A stretch of DNA of 64,000 bases from Bin5 sp965200615 (GCA_965200615.1 OZ241377.1:2914001-2978000); one strand, 5' to 3'; positions 7,293-14,932 are shown, numbered from the stretch's first letter. Notes: a model not told the origin generated them from the letters alone. Translations and numbers: made by a program.

Positions 7293-10200
7293 TTACTTGA
7301 GCGCTTTGGCCAGGACCTGAGCCATGTGGAGGGGTGCCCGACCGGCGAACTGTTCTATCTGGTCGCGGCAGCTGGTGCCGCTGGCGACGAGCAAAGAGTC
7401 GGCGGACAACGCGCGTACCGCCGGGAAGAGTCGTTCCTCGCCGATGTCACGGCTTACCTCGTAATGCCCCTGCCCATAGCCGAAATCTCCCGCCATTCCG
7501 CAGCAGCCGCTGTCGATAACCTGTACCGCGTAACCGGCCGCGCGCAGTGCCGCCACGCTGGCCTCGTTACCGATCAGCGCTTTCTGGTGACAGTGACCGT
7601 GGAGCCAGGCGGTACCCGGCTCGGCGCGCCAGATGCCAGAGAAGCCGGAATCAGGACTGTTGTTTCCCTCTGCGCTTCCGTCCTTGTTTTCCTCCAGGGC
7701 AGTTGTCTCACGGGCGATGAATTCGTCGAATGTCAGCGCCTGTTTGGCAACGATCTGCGCGCTCTCGCGGTCGGTGGCAAGCTCCAGGTATTCGTCGCGC
7801 AGGGTGAGGATGCAGCTGGGCTCCAGGCCGATGATGGGCAGACCCCGGCGCGCGAGGGGAGCGAGCAATCCCACGTTTTTGTCGACCCATCCAAGCACCT
7901 TGTCGGCCTGGCCGCCGGTGATGAGCGGCCGTCCGCAGCAGGCGCGTCCTGTTGCCAGGCGTACCTCATAGCCGGCCGCCTCCAGGACCTGTACTGCGGC
8001 CTGCCCGATCTCCGGATGGTTGTATTCGGCCCAGGTGTCGTGAAAGAGAATGACCGCGGCTGGACTCTTCCCGTTCGAGGCGTTTGACCCCGCGGGCGGG
8101 GTACGGCGGGCAAACCAGTCCGACAGCGGCTGCCGGGCGTAGGCGGGCAGGTTCCGGCGCGGATCGATGCCGATGCCTGCCAGAGCCGCTTTCACCGGCG
8201 CTGCCTTCAACCCCCAGTTGACAACAGGAATCAAAGGCCGGCCGAATCGAAATAGCAAGCTGTTCAGTGTGGGCAACAGTCCCATCAGCCGGTTGAAAAG
8301 GGGCAGACCGTTGCGGTCGTAGTAGTGGACCAGATATTCAGCTTTGATACGCGCCATGTCCACTGCCGAGGGGCACTCACTTTTGCAGGCCTTGCAGCCA
8401 ATGCAGAGATCCATTATCTCGTACATCTGAGGTGAAAACAGCTCTTCCGGCGGAATGCGCCCGGCCATGGCGTTTCGCAGGGCATTTGCGCGGCCGCGGG
8501 TCGTGTCCTGCTCATCTTTGGTGGCGATGTAGCTGGGACACATTGTGCCGGCGCCGAGTTTCCGGCAGACGCCGGCGCCGTTGCACATTTCGACCGCGCC
8601 AGCGTAGCCGAAATCGCTGCTCCAGTCGAAGACGGTCTGCAGTTGAAGGGTTTCGTACTCCCTGCCGAAGCGCAGATTCTCTGTAGAAGGCGGCGCGTCG
8701 ATGATCTTGCCCGGATTCATGCGGTTGTCCGGGTCGAAGACCGTTTTGACCTGACGCATCGCGCCGTACAGATCCGGGCCGAACAGGCGGGGATGGAGAT
8801 AGCTGCGGGCCAGACCGTCTCCATGCTCACCGCTCATGGCGCCGCCGTAACTGACGGCGAGATCACAGGCGTGCTCGCCGACGTTACGCAGCGCGTCGAT
8901 GCCTGTCCGGTTCTTGAGATTGAGCAGCGGCCGTACATGCAGGCAGCCGGCGGAGGCGTGCGCGTAGACCGCGATTCCGGGCACGTCCTCCTGCTCTCCG
9001 CAGAAGTCCAGTACCTTCTGCAGGTAGTCGGCAAGCTTCTCCTGGGGCACGGATACGTCTTCGATCCCCGGCACCGGTTTGTAGTCGCCGCGGCGCCCCA
9101 TCAGGATGTTCAGGCCGGCCTTGCGTACATCCCACACATCTTTCTGCCGGGCCGGGTCGAGCAGTTTGACGACGGCAGCTCGCCATCCCCTCGATTGCAG
9201 GTGGCGTTCCAGCCCGTCCAGTTTGGCGGCGAGTTCGCGCTCTTCGGCGCCGTAGAATTCGGTCAGCAGTACGGCCTCCGGGTCTCCGACGACAAAGTGG
9301 AGCCGCTTGGCCCACTCCGGCTGGGCGCGGGCCAGGTCGATCAGGTGCTTGTCCAGCAGCTCGGATGCGCTGGGACTCGTTTCCAGGATATCGGGAATGG
9401 CGGCGCAGGCGTCGACGAGGCGGTCGAAGTGGACGACGGCGAGCGCGGTCATTTCAGGTTTGCGAACCAGTTTCAACGTTGCGCTGGTAACAGTTGCGAG
9501 CGTGCCTTCGCTGCCAGCGAGAAGCTGGCTGAAGTTAATTCGGTCGATCTGGGAGGTATCGCAGTATTCGGAGCGGTAGAGTTTGTCAAACCCCAGACGG
9601 GCGCGCAGGAGAGAGGCGCGCTCACTACCATGGCCATCTCCAGCGGACGCCGCTTCGTCCCGGAGCAGTGCGTGCAGGAGGCGATCGAGTCCGTATCCCG
9701 AGACACGGCGCCAGTGGCGCGGCCAGCGCTCCAGTATCTGCTCAAACTGAGCGCGCGCGATAGTGGGAACTTCGCGATATATCTGAGATTCGAGGGAGCC
9801 GCCGCGGCCGCGACGTTCGAGTTCTGTAGAGGCGACAGGTCCGAAGCGGGCCATGGAGCCGTCGCTGAGGACGACGTTGGTCTCAAGCAGATTGTCGGCC
9901 ATCATGCCGTAGAGGATGCTGTGGCTGCCGGTAGCATTGTTGCCGATTGAGCCGCCAATCGAAGCGCGGTCGGCGCTGGCAGGGTCCGGCCCAAGCATCA
10001 GGCCGAGAGGGGCGAGCGTCCGGTTGAGAATTCCTATGGAAACGCCCGACTGAACGGTGACGGCGCCGGCTTCCTCGTCCACTGCCAGGATGCGGTCCAT
10101 GTATTTGGTCATGTCGATGACCAGCCCGGGGCCTACACACTGGCCTGCCAGCGAACTGCCGCCACCCCTTGGCAGAAGCGGGACACCACGGCGTGCGGCA

Positions 10201-10436
10201 AGCTCCACGGCAGCCTGCACGTCATCTTCCGACCGGGGAATTACGACGCCCAGAGGCTGAATCTGATACTGGCTGGCGTCCGTGCTGTAAAGCATGCGAC
10301 TGTAACCATCGAAACGCACCTCGCCCTCGACAACCTGCTCCAACTCATAGACCAGCTCCTGTGTCTCCTGAACAGGTTCAGAAAAAGAAGCTGGCGTCAA
10401 AGTGGCCGTATTTTGAGGCGGGGTGAACTGCGTCAT
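7293..10436 (-). CDS. Fused FAD-linked oxidase / Fe-S (GlcD-GlcF-like) 2-hydroxyacid dehydrogenase
   Basis: This 1047-residue fusion has an FAD-binding PCMH domain (about 60-330, with PLLPRGGGSSLAGQCVG and SIGGSIGNNATGSHS). An FAD-oxidase C-terminal domain follows (about 330-575, with SGEHGDGLARS). Next comes a two-cluster ferredoxin region: a first Cys set around 618-633 (MCNGAGVC...MCPS) and CIGCKACKSECP at 678-689. Two CCG domains end the protein (ACCGRPL near 832 and SGCCGMAGDFG near 985). Such proteins (YdiJ, D-lactate dehydrogenase fusions) oxidise D-2-hydroxyacids at the membrane face and pass electrons through the Fe-S clusters to quinone or a partner. All key cysteines are intact. 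It converges with the transhydrogenase gene across 94 bases. The substrate could be D-lactate, D-2-hydroxyglutarate or glycolate. Confidence 0.92.
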   Translation of the reverse strand: MTQFTPPQNTATLTPASFSEPVQETQELVYELEQVVEGEVRFDGYSRMLYSTDASQYQIQPLGVVIPRSEDDVQAAVELAARRGVPLLPRGGGSSLAGQCVGPGLVIDMTKYMDRILAVDEEAGAVTVQSGVSIGILNRTLAPLGLMLGPDPASADRASIGGSIGNNATGSHSILYGMMADNLLETNVVLSDGSMARFGPVASTELERRGRGGSLESQIYREVPTIARAQFEQILERWPRHWRRVSGYGLDRLLHALLRDEAASAGDGHGSERASLLRARLGFDKLYRSEYCDTSQIDRINFSQLLAGSEGTLATVTSATLKLVRKPEMTALAVVHFDRLVDACAAIPDILETSPSASELLDKHLIDLARAQPEWAKRLHFVVGDPEAVLLTEFYGAEERELAAKLDGLERHLQSRGWRAAVVKLLDPARQKDVWDVRKAGLNILMGRRGDYKPVPGIEDVSVPQEKLADYLQKVLDFCGEQEDVPGIAVYAHASAGCLHVRPLLNLKNRTGIDALRNVGEHACDLAVSYGGAMSGEHGDGLARSYLHPRLFGPDLYGAMRQVKTVFDPDNRMNPGKIIDAPPSTENLRFGREYETLQLQTVFDWSSDFGYAGAVEMCNGAGVCRKLGAGTMCPSYIATKDEQDTTRGRANALRNAMAGRIPPEELFSPQMYEIMDLCIGCKACKSECPSAVDMARIKAEYLVHYYDRNGLPLFNRLMGLLPTLNSLLFRFGRPLIPVVNWGLKAAPVKAALAGIGIDPRRNLPAYARQPLSDWFARRTPPAGSNASNGKSPAAVILFHDTWAEYNHPEIGQAAVQVLEAAGYEVRLATGRACCGRPLITGGQADKVLGWVDKNVGLLAPLARRGLPIIGLEPSCILTLRDEYLELATDRESAQIVAKQALTFDEFIARETTALEENKDGSAEGNNSPDSGFSGIWRAEPGTAWLHGHCHQKALIGNEASVAALRAAGYAVQVIDSGCCGMAGDFGYGQGHYEVSRDIGEERLFPAVRALSADSLLVASGTSCRDQIEQFAGRAPLHMAQVLAKALK

Positions 10437-10546
10437 GATTACATAGTCCTGTATGTAGACGATTTGCGGTGCGATTCGGGCCTTTCACGGAACAGTGCCT
10501 GTGCCGATTCGGGACGCCTGGCGCAAAGGATTGGATTCCGCTGCAC

Positions 10547-10575
10547 TTTAACAGAATCCATATCTGCGGTATACT
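10547..10575 (+). promoter_or_regulatory. Candidate sigma-70 promoter for the glutaredoxin-like gene
   Basis: TTTAAC at 10547-10552 and TATACT at 10570-10575 are separated by 17 bases. They lie about 110 bases upstream of the glutaredoxin-like start. The -10 box is good and the -35 box weak. Confidence 0.4.
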
Positions 10576-10682
10576 CGCGTATCACTGACGGAAGACGGCT
10601 CAGCAGACAATCCGGCAAGACCCAGTTCAAGAGTGCTCTGCAATGCCGCGCTCCAGTCCGATTCGCACAACAGGAGAATAGA

Positions 10683-10949
10683 ATGGCCCATAGCGTAAAC
10701 GGAAACGGCGCCCAGATCAAAATGTATACCACCGGCTGGTGTCCGGATTGCTGGCGGGCAAAGTCGGTGATGCGGGGAAACGGCGTCGAATTCGAAGAGA
10801 TCGACATTGAAGAGGATGAAGAGGCGAGAGAGCTGGTGGTTAAGCTCAACAAGGGCAACATGTCGGTGCCGACAATCGTATTTCCGGATGGCGATGTATT
10901 GACCGAGCCCTCGACGACAGTGTTGATGGCAAAGCTGTCTGAACTGTAG
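10683..10949 (+). CDS. Glutaredoxin-like (mycoredoxin-type) protein
   Basis: This small thioredoxin-fold redox protein has 88 residues. The redox-active motif CPDC lies in YTTGWCPDCWRAK, and the cis-Pro segment is NMSVPTIVFPDG, the hallmark of glutaredoxins. The pattern EFEEIDIEEDEEA matches NrdH/mycoredoxin-like proteins common in Actinobacteria and Chloroflexota. It probably reduces disulphides or mixed thiols in the cytoplasm. I chose the ATG at 10683 because CAGGAG lies just before it; the frame is open for a further 270 bases upstream, but that part has no domain similarity. It stands alone, divergent from the FAD/Fe-S oxidase gene and 115 bases before a PPK2 gene. Confidence 0.9.
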   Translation: MAHSVNGNGAQIKMYTTGWCPDCWRAKSVMRGNGVEFEEIDIEEDEEARELVVKLNKGNMSVPTIVFPDGDVLTEPSTTVLMAKLSEL

Positions 10950-11064
10950 CGGCTTTTCCGCTGCTCGGGTAGCGCCACCGATAGGTGCATCACCGGAATC
11001 GCCAAGGCGGCGAAACTTACTCCACTCTTCATTTTTTCGGAATTGAAAGGCAGGGCATCGAGGA

Positions 11065-11799
11065 ATGGAACATTCAATTCTGAATCATGTCGATCTGAGT
11101 CAGCGCCTGAAGCGAAAGGAGTACGAGCAACTTCTGGCCGAGCGCCAGCAGGAGTTCCTGTCGCTACGCTTGAAGCTGGGAGGGCATATCGGGGGCAAGC
11201 TGGGCCCTCCCCTCCTGATTCTTTTCGAAGGTTGGGACGCGGCGGGGAAAGGGGGCTGTATCCGGCGGCTGACGGCGCCTCTGGACCCGCGCCATTTCTC
11301 GGTTTTCCAGTACCAGGCGCCAAACGACCGCGAGAAGAGGCACCATTTTCTCTGGCGCTTCTGGCCGGCCGTTCCCGGCAAGGGGGGCATGTGCATTTTC
11401 GACCGTACCTGGTATGGGCGCGTGCTGGTGGAACGCGTGGAGGGTTTTGCCAGCGTACCGGACTGGCGGCGTGCCTATGAGGAGATCCGACACTGGGAAT
11501 CGCTCCTGGTTTCCGACGGGATGATCCTGATCAAGTTTTTTCTTCACATCTCTTCGAAGGAACAGAAGCGGCGCTTCGAGAGCCGGGCAGAGGACCCGCT
11601 GCGCCAGTGGAAGCTCACCGATGAGGACTGGCGCAACCGGAAGAAGCGTAAGGCGTACAATGAGGCGATTGTGGAGATGGTGGAAAGGACGGATACGGTG
11701 ATGGCGCCGTGGACGATCGTGGCCGCCGAACAGAAACGATTTGCCCGCATCAAAGTTCTGGAGACGGTGATCCAGAGCATTGAGGCCGCGTTGGGCTGA
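11065..11799 (+). CDS. ppk2: Polyphosphate kinase 2 (PPK2) family protein
   Basis: This 244-residue PPK2 kinase transfers phosphate between polyphosphate and nucleotides. The Walker A segment is FEGWDAAGKGG (residues 54-64). The Walker B/Asp region is CIFDRTWYGRVLVERVEGF, with the lid region KLTDEDWRNRKKRKAYNEA after it. These match PPK2 P-loop proteins of the single-domain type. NDP kinase-like and NMP kinase-like subclasses cannot be separated with confidence by eye. The ATG at 11065 has a GAGG very close upstream (about 2 bases), so the ribosome site is not ideal. It is followed after 80 bases by an SDR gene on the same strand; a functional link is not obvious. Confidence 0.9.
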   Translation: MEHSILNHVDLSQRLKRKEYEQLLAERQQEFLSLRLKLGGHIGGKLGPPLLILFEGWDAAGKGGCIRRLTAPLDPRHFSVFQYQAPNDREKRHHFLWRFWPAVPGKGGMCIFDRTWYGRVLVERVEGFASVPDWRRAYEEIRHWESLLVSDGMILIKFFLHISSKEQKRRFESRAEDPLRQWKLTDEDWRNRKKRKAYNEAIVEMVERTDTVMAPWTIVAAEQKRFARIKVLETVIQSIEAALG

Positions 11800-11879
11800 A
11801 CGACTACGGCGGCAGACCGGACACTGCCCAATCCGCAGCGCATTGGAAGCGTACGAGATTCTCAGTTACTTACAAGCTG

Positions 11880-12647
11880 ATGGCCCTAATCGACAAAGTT
11901 GCGATCATCACAGGGGCGGCGTCCGGGATCGGGCGGGCCTGCACACGGCGTTTTCTGGAGGAGGGCGCAGTCGTAGTGGCGTGCGATATCGACGGCGCCG
12001 GGCTGGAGCAACTGGACGCGGAAAACTCCCAGGGCTGTCTGCATACGGTTCTCTGTGATGTAACGAAACGGGCGGACGCAGAGTCAAGCGTGGCGAAGGC
12101 GCTCTCGCTCAACGGCAGGCTCGACTGTCTCGTCAATTCGGCAGGGATCACCCCGCGCACGCTGCCGCCTGAAGCCGACTTCGAAGAGCGTTGGGACGCG
12201 GTGATGGAGGTTAACGCCAAGGGCGTTTTCCTGATGTCGTACGCGGCGCTGGAGGTGATGCGACCGGCAGGCCGAGGCACGATCGTCAACCTGGTCTCAG
12301 TTATGAGCATGGTTGGCTACCCGACTTCGCTGCCGTTTTCGGACGGCTTTACGGCCTACCCGCACAGTAAAGGGGCCGTGGCGCAGATGACCAAGGAGAT
12401 GGGTGTGCGCTTTGCGGTGGAGGGTGTGCGCATAAATGCGGTTGCGCCCGGGTTCGTCTATTCGCCGCTCACGGAGAACGTGGTCGGCGACCCGGAAATC
12501 CACGCGGAGATGAAACGGCTGCACCCGATGGGGCGGATGGGACAGCCGGAGGAGGTTGCGGCGGTGGTGGCGTTTCTGGCGTCAGACGACGCTTCGTTCG
12601 TAACGGCGAGCGTGTGGCCCGTGGATGGGGGGTACACGGCGCAGTAG
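11880..12647 (+). CDS. SDR-family NAD(P)-dependent oxidoreductase
   Basis: This 255-residue classical SDR carries the cofactor motif TGAASGIG (11-18), the acidic DIDGAG that favours NAD, and CLVNSAGITP (NSAG instead of NNAG). The catalytic Ser is in VNLVSVMSM and YxxxK is in FTAYPHSKGAVAQ. The C-terminus SVWPVDGGYTAQ is typical. Similar proteins oxidise sugar alcohols, sugar lactols or 3-oxoacyl-type substrates; a sugar or polyol is favoured by the window's contents. It lies 80 bases after the PPK2 gene and 63 bases before the convergent toxin gene. No strong ribosome site precedes the ATG at 11880, but homology begins at the first residues. Confidence 0.9.
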   Translation: MALIDKVAIITGAASGIGRACTRRFLEEGAVVVACDIDGAGLEQLDAENSQGCLHTVLCDVTKRADAESSVAKALSLNGRLDCLVNSAGITPRTLPPEADFEERWDAVMEVNAKGVFLMSYAALEVMRPAGRGTIVNLVSVMSMVGYPTSLPFSDGFTAYPHSKGAVAQMTKEMGVRFAVEGVRINAVAPGFVYSPLTENVVGDPEIHAEMKRLHPMGRMGQPEEVAAVVAFLASDDASFVTASVWPVDGGYTAQ

Positions 12648-12710
12648 GAGAAATGACGCTCCTATGGAACATGGGCTTATGCCACAGCTGGCTAACTGAG
12701 AGTTATCCTG

Positions 12711-12983
12711 TTACATTCGTCTGAGTCGCCGGTAGATGTCGCCTCGACTACCAATATCCATTACCAAAACGATCAGACGGTCCTCTTTCAGACTGTAGAC
12801 GATTCTCAGGTCGCCGATACGATAACTGTATACAGGGACATCAACCAGCCTTTTCCCCAAGTACGGGTCTCTTTCAAGCGCCTGAAAGGCCTTTGCCAAC
12901 CGATTCAGCACATCCCGCGGTAGGCGTCGCGCCGCTCTCTGAGCCCGCCGCTGAAGTACTACGGTCCAGGGCCTATTCTTCAC
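12711..12983 (-). CDS. RelE/ParE-family toxin
   Basis: This 90-residue basic protein has the ParE/RelE toxin fold. It begins with a strand then RRAQRAARRLPRDVLNRLAKAFQAL (two helices), then DVPVYSYRIGDLRIVYSLKE, the family's central beta-sheet (YRIGDYRIVY-type), and VMDIGSRGDIYRRL, the usual C-terminal motif with R and Y residues. RelE members cut mRNA at the ribosome; ParE members poison gyrase. The sequence does not decide which. Its start overlaps the antitoxin end by 11 bases, so translation is coupled. It is expressed from the promoter and operator just upstream of the antitoxin gene. Confidence 0.9.
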   Translation of the reverse strand: MKNRPWTVVLQRRAQRAARRLPRDVLNRLAKAFQALERDPYLGKRLVDVPVYSYRIGDLRIVYSLKEDRLIVLVMDIGSRGDIYRRLRRM

Positions 12984-13257
12984 TTACGTCCACGCCTAGT
13001 TCGGCAAATACTTCCCGCCAGGGTCGAGCAGTCGACGGGTCATTCTGCCATTCCTCAAGAGCCGGCATTGCTTGCCGGGCCAATCTCAGATCTTCCAATG
13101 TCTCCAAGACCGCGATGTAGTCGGAGAATGGTATCAGTGCCCCAATCGGCTGACCATAGCGCTCGATAATTGTATCGCTGTCACCAGTCAACGCGCTCTC
13201 CAATAGTCTACGCCAGTTGGACCGTGCTTCATCGCTGCTCATCGTTTTGGCAGGCAT
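12973..13257 (-). CDS. Phd/YefM-family antitoxin
   Basis: This 94-residue antitoxin has an N-terminal DNA-binding part with the family pattern MSSDEARSNWRRLLESALTGDSDTIIERYGQPIGALIPFSDY. The C-terminal tail (after about residue 55) is acidic and Trp-containing and would wrap the toxin. I chose the ATG at 13257 because a very strong AAGGAGGAG lies 7 bases before it; a longer frame reaching 13296 would begin inside the operator. Phd-type antitoxins bind palindromes in their own promoter. Exactly such a palindrome (13274-13296) sits between the -10 box and this ribosome site. It is paired with the ParE-like toxin gene through an 11-base overlap. Confidence 0.92.
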   Translation of the reverse strand: MPAKTMSSDEARSNWRRLLESALTGDSDTIIERYGQPIGALIPFSDYIAVLETLEDLRLARQAMPALEEWQNDPSTARPWREVFAELGVDVSEE

Positions 13258-13273
13258 AACAAATCTCCTCCTT

Positions 13274-13296
13274 GTGTCGTCAGTTTCTGACGACAC
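13274..13296. promoter_or_regulatory. Palindromic operator of the Phd/ParE operon
   Basis: A perfect 10-base inverted repeat, GTGTCGTCAG and CTGACGACAC, is separated by three bases. It touches the -10 box on one side and the antitoxin ribosome site on the other. The stop codon of the upstream zinc-finger gene lies within it. Position and symmetry fit an autoregulatory Phd operator. Confidence 0.8.
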
Positions 13297-13597
13297 TATA
13301 GCAGCTTATTCTCTGGCCGTCAAGATTGTACTCAGCTAGTCCAAGAGCAAGCTGAACGGCGGTTTGAAATGATTGTCCCAAGGGCCGAAGATCGGCCACC
13401 TCGTCGCAAGCAAGATTGTCACGAATCTGTTGAAAACGGTTAACTGTCTCAATAGAATACAAGCGCTTCCCGCAGCGCAGGCAGACCTCCGCGCGGGCGG
13501 TCACGGCAGCGGTATTCACTCCCCCGCGCAGCAGTTTTTCAACTTCCTTTTCGACCATTTCACCCTCACAGTTCGGGCACTCCTTGAGTTGAATCAA
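13280..13597 (-). CDS. YgiT-type zinc-finger (MqsA N-terminal-like) antitoxin
   Basis: This 105-residue protein begins with a zinc-binding domain: CPNCEGEM near residues 7-14 and CLRCGKRLYS near 39-48, with LLRGGVNTAAVTARAEV between them. It matches the YgiT family, antitoxin partners of DUF4258/MqsR-like toxins. The start is TTG at 13597, supported by AAAGGAGG eight bases upstream and by overlap with the stop of the upstream toxin remnant. Known relatives usually end soon after the PLGQSF segment (about residue 75). The remaining 30 residues here are extra and encode the promoter of the next operon on the same strand, so the tail may be an unconstrained extension. Its cognate toxin gene appears decayed. 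Confidence 0.85.
   Translation of the reverse strand: MIQLKECPNCEGEMVEKEVEKLLRGGVNTAAVTARAEVCLRCGKRLYSIETVNRFQQIRDNLACDEVADLRPLGQSFQTAVQLALGLAEYNLDGQRISCYSVVRN
13295..13323 (-). promoter_or_regulatory. Sigma-70-type promoter of the Phd/ParE operon
   Basis: TTGACG (13318-13323) and TATAGT (13295-13300) on the minus strand are separated by exactly 17 bases. They lie inside the 3' end of the YgiT-type gene and directly upstream of the palindromic operator and the AAGGAGGAG ribosome site. Confidence 0.75.
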
Positions 13598-13750
13598 TTC
13601 TCTGTCCTCCTTTCCCGCCAGTCGGTCCAGCGGCCTGGATCAGGGCGGTAGACGGTGACTGAGACGGAGCAAAGAATAACGTTTCAGGTAGTCTGGTAGA
13701 ATCCGTTTTCCGTAAAGAGCTGTTCGTGTAGAGTAATCTCCCTCCACAGT
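13594..13750 (-). pseudogene. Remnant of a DUF4258 (MqsR-like) toxin gene
   Basis: Directly upstream of the YgiT-type gene, the minus strand reads a short C-terminal piece, SVTVYRPDPGRWTDWRERR, ending at a TGA (13594-13596) that overlaps the TTG start of the antitoxin gene. This is the characteristic end of DUF4258 toxins (TVYxPDPxxW, DxRxRR). Before it, another frame holds ALYGKRILPDYLKRYS, resembling the internal GEILEDYP segment of the same family. The middle of the protein, including the expected glycine-rich and HV-C strands, is missing. A deletion and frameshift therefore seem to have killed the toxin. This call rests on a short stretch and on synteny. Confidence 0.55.
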
Positions 13751-13996
13751 GGCAGGCCCGCCCTGAGAGGACTGGCCGTTCACCGCCGCGACAACAACTG
13801 CGGCGACGATGCGCCTTATCCATAGGTGTGCGGACTATGCGCGCGTGGCCGCCTGCAGCCGGGTCCAGGGGCAATCGAATCTCGGTTATGAGAGTTGGCG
13901 CCTCGGCATGACCGGGAAGGGAATGGGCGAAATCGCCAGGTCTGGTCTGTGATCTTTGGGCAGTGGGGAACCAGCTGGGGGTTGCTGCTGCAGGGA
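13751..13996. other. Non-coding stretch upstream of the toxin remnant
   Basis: Together with the remnant at 13594-13750 this makes a 400-base gap. I see no further domain signature on either strand. A long antisense frame crosses this part but shows no recognisable protein family. Confidence 0.4.
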
Positions 13997-14623
13997 CTAT
14001 GCGCCTGGCGGCGGTTCCGGCGCGAGGTCCAGTTCCTGCAGCAGGCCGACCAGGCTGAAATTCATCGCCAGCACAACCGCCGCCGGCGTTAGCAAAAAGA
14101 TGGGCAGTACGGTCACAAAACTGACGACGAGCAGGAGTGCCTGGAAGAGGAACATGAGAAAGGTATAGAGTGGATGGCGCAACGCGAGAATGAAAGCGTT
14201 GCGGAGGACCATCTTTATACTCATTTCGTCCTGCTGCCACAGCAAGGGGAAAAAGTATTGCCCTGCCATGAGAACGATGATAAGGATCCAAACCCATACG
14301 ATACTGATGATCTGGGCCCAGCTGGCGGTGCTGGCCCCGTAGAAGCGAATGTTCACGACGACGCCAGCGATCATCAACAGATTTATGCCGAGCAGCAGCC
14401 AGCTCTTGCCGATGGTGGACTTAGCCCCGTCCCAGAAGAACGCGCTCTCCACCCGGCGGTAGTTGGCGACGCGGTTGGCCGCGTTATGGATTCCTGACGT
14501 CACCGGGCCCGCGGGCAGTATCAGGAAGACCCCGACCCACCAGAGGACGCTGAGCCAGACCCATAGGAGCAGGTCCTCATAGAGCGCCTTGATCGTGCGC
14601 CACATTACTGTGAATGCTTTCAT
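13997..14623 (-). CDS. Multi-pass membrane protein, DUF624/YesL-like
   Basis: This 208-residue integral membrane protein has four or five hydrophobic segments: about 15-40 (LLLWVWLSVLWWVGVFLILP), 85-105, 115-140, 165-200. The stretch ILPAGPVTSGIHNAANR after the first segment is reminiscent of DUF624/YesL proteins, which often sit beside carbohydrate ABC transporters. I chose the ATG at 14623 (MKAFTVMWRTIKALYED), preceded by AAGGA at six bases; an in-frame upstream start has no such site. The C-terminus is Pro-rich. No sugar transporter is adjacent, so the role is unknown. It is transcribed divergently from metG. Confidence 0.65.
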   Translation of the reverse strand: MKAFTVMWRTIKALYEDLLLWVWLSVLWWVGVFLILPAGPVTSGIHNAANRVANYRRVESAFFWDGAKSTIGKSWLLLGINLLMIAGVVVNIRFYGASTASWAQIISIVWVWILIIVLMAGQYFFPLLWQQDEMSIKMVLRNAFILALRHPLYTFLMFLFQALLLVVSFVTVLPIFLLTPAAVVLAMNFSLVGLLQELDLAPEPPPGA

Positions 14624-14837
14624 TTTAGTCCTTCTACCGCATAGCTGGCGCCCGGCCCAAAGCAAGGCTCATTCCCATCGCTACAGCAGGGCCGAGAATC
14701 TCATTCTCCATATTATAGCAGCAGCCGCCACGTTTCTCTGAATCCGTCATTGACGGCTCCCGGCCTGATATGTCGGACTGAGCGCCGTCTGGGCGACCGG
14801 TTTACAGCCTCTTGGGGAACAAGGAGATTCGAGAGTG

Positions 14838-14857
14838 AGTGGCAAACTTTTGCCACT
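14838..14857. promoter_or_regulatory. Inverted repeat overlapping the metG -35 box
   Basis: AGTGGCAAA and TTTGCCACT form a perfect 9-base inverted repeat around CT. The right arm contains the TTGCCA used as the -35 element, so a protein bound here would be expected to block RNA polymerase. Confidence 0.55.
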
Positions 14858-14879
14858 TATGAATTGGGACAGATATAAT
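14850..14879 (+). promoter_or_regulatory. Sigma-70-type promoter of metG
   Basis: TTGCCA (14850-14855) and a consensus TATAAT (14874-14879) are 18 bases apart on the plus strand. Transcription would begin near 14886 and leave a leader of about 45 bases before the metG ATG. Confidence 0.65.
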
Positions 14880-14890
14880 GAGTAGAAATC

Positions 14891-14922
14891 CCGAGGGGGC
14901 GAATCCGCCCCGAACCGCTCGG
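14891..14922 (+). promoter_or_regulatory. Leader hairpin next to the metG ribosome site
   Basis: The short leader can fold into an inner stem GGGGCG/CGCCCC with loop AATC. It is extended by an outer pairing of CCGAG (14891-14895) with CTCGG (14918-14922). The outer arm takes the first two bases of the GGAGG ribosome site (14921-14925), so folding could limit translation. Confidence 0.45.
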
Positions 14923-14932
14923 AGGATGACCG

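Larger units (their letters stand above)
14624..14932. other. Divergent intergenic region upstream of metG
   Basis: This 309-base region holds the start signals of the membrane protein gene at its left end. At the right end it holds the metG promoter, an inverted repeat overlapping the -35 box, and a leader hairpin, listed separately. No T-box specifier or other riboswitch fold was recognised. Confidence 0.5.

Noticed and set aside
8643..9950. A 435-codon open frame on the plus strand across the FAD/Fe-S oxidase gene
   Set aside because: It is antisense to the clearly coding fusion gene and shows no domain.
13598..14297. A 243-codon minus-strand frame overlapping the membrane protein gene
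   Set aside because: It shares no family similarity and covers the toxin remnant in the wrong frame; the membrane protein and the remnant explain the region better.
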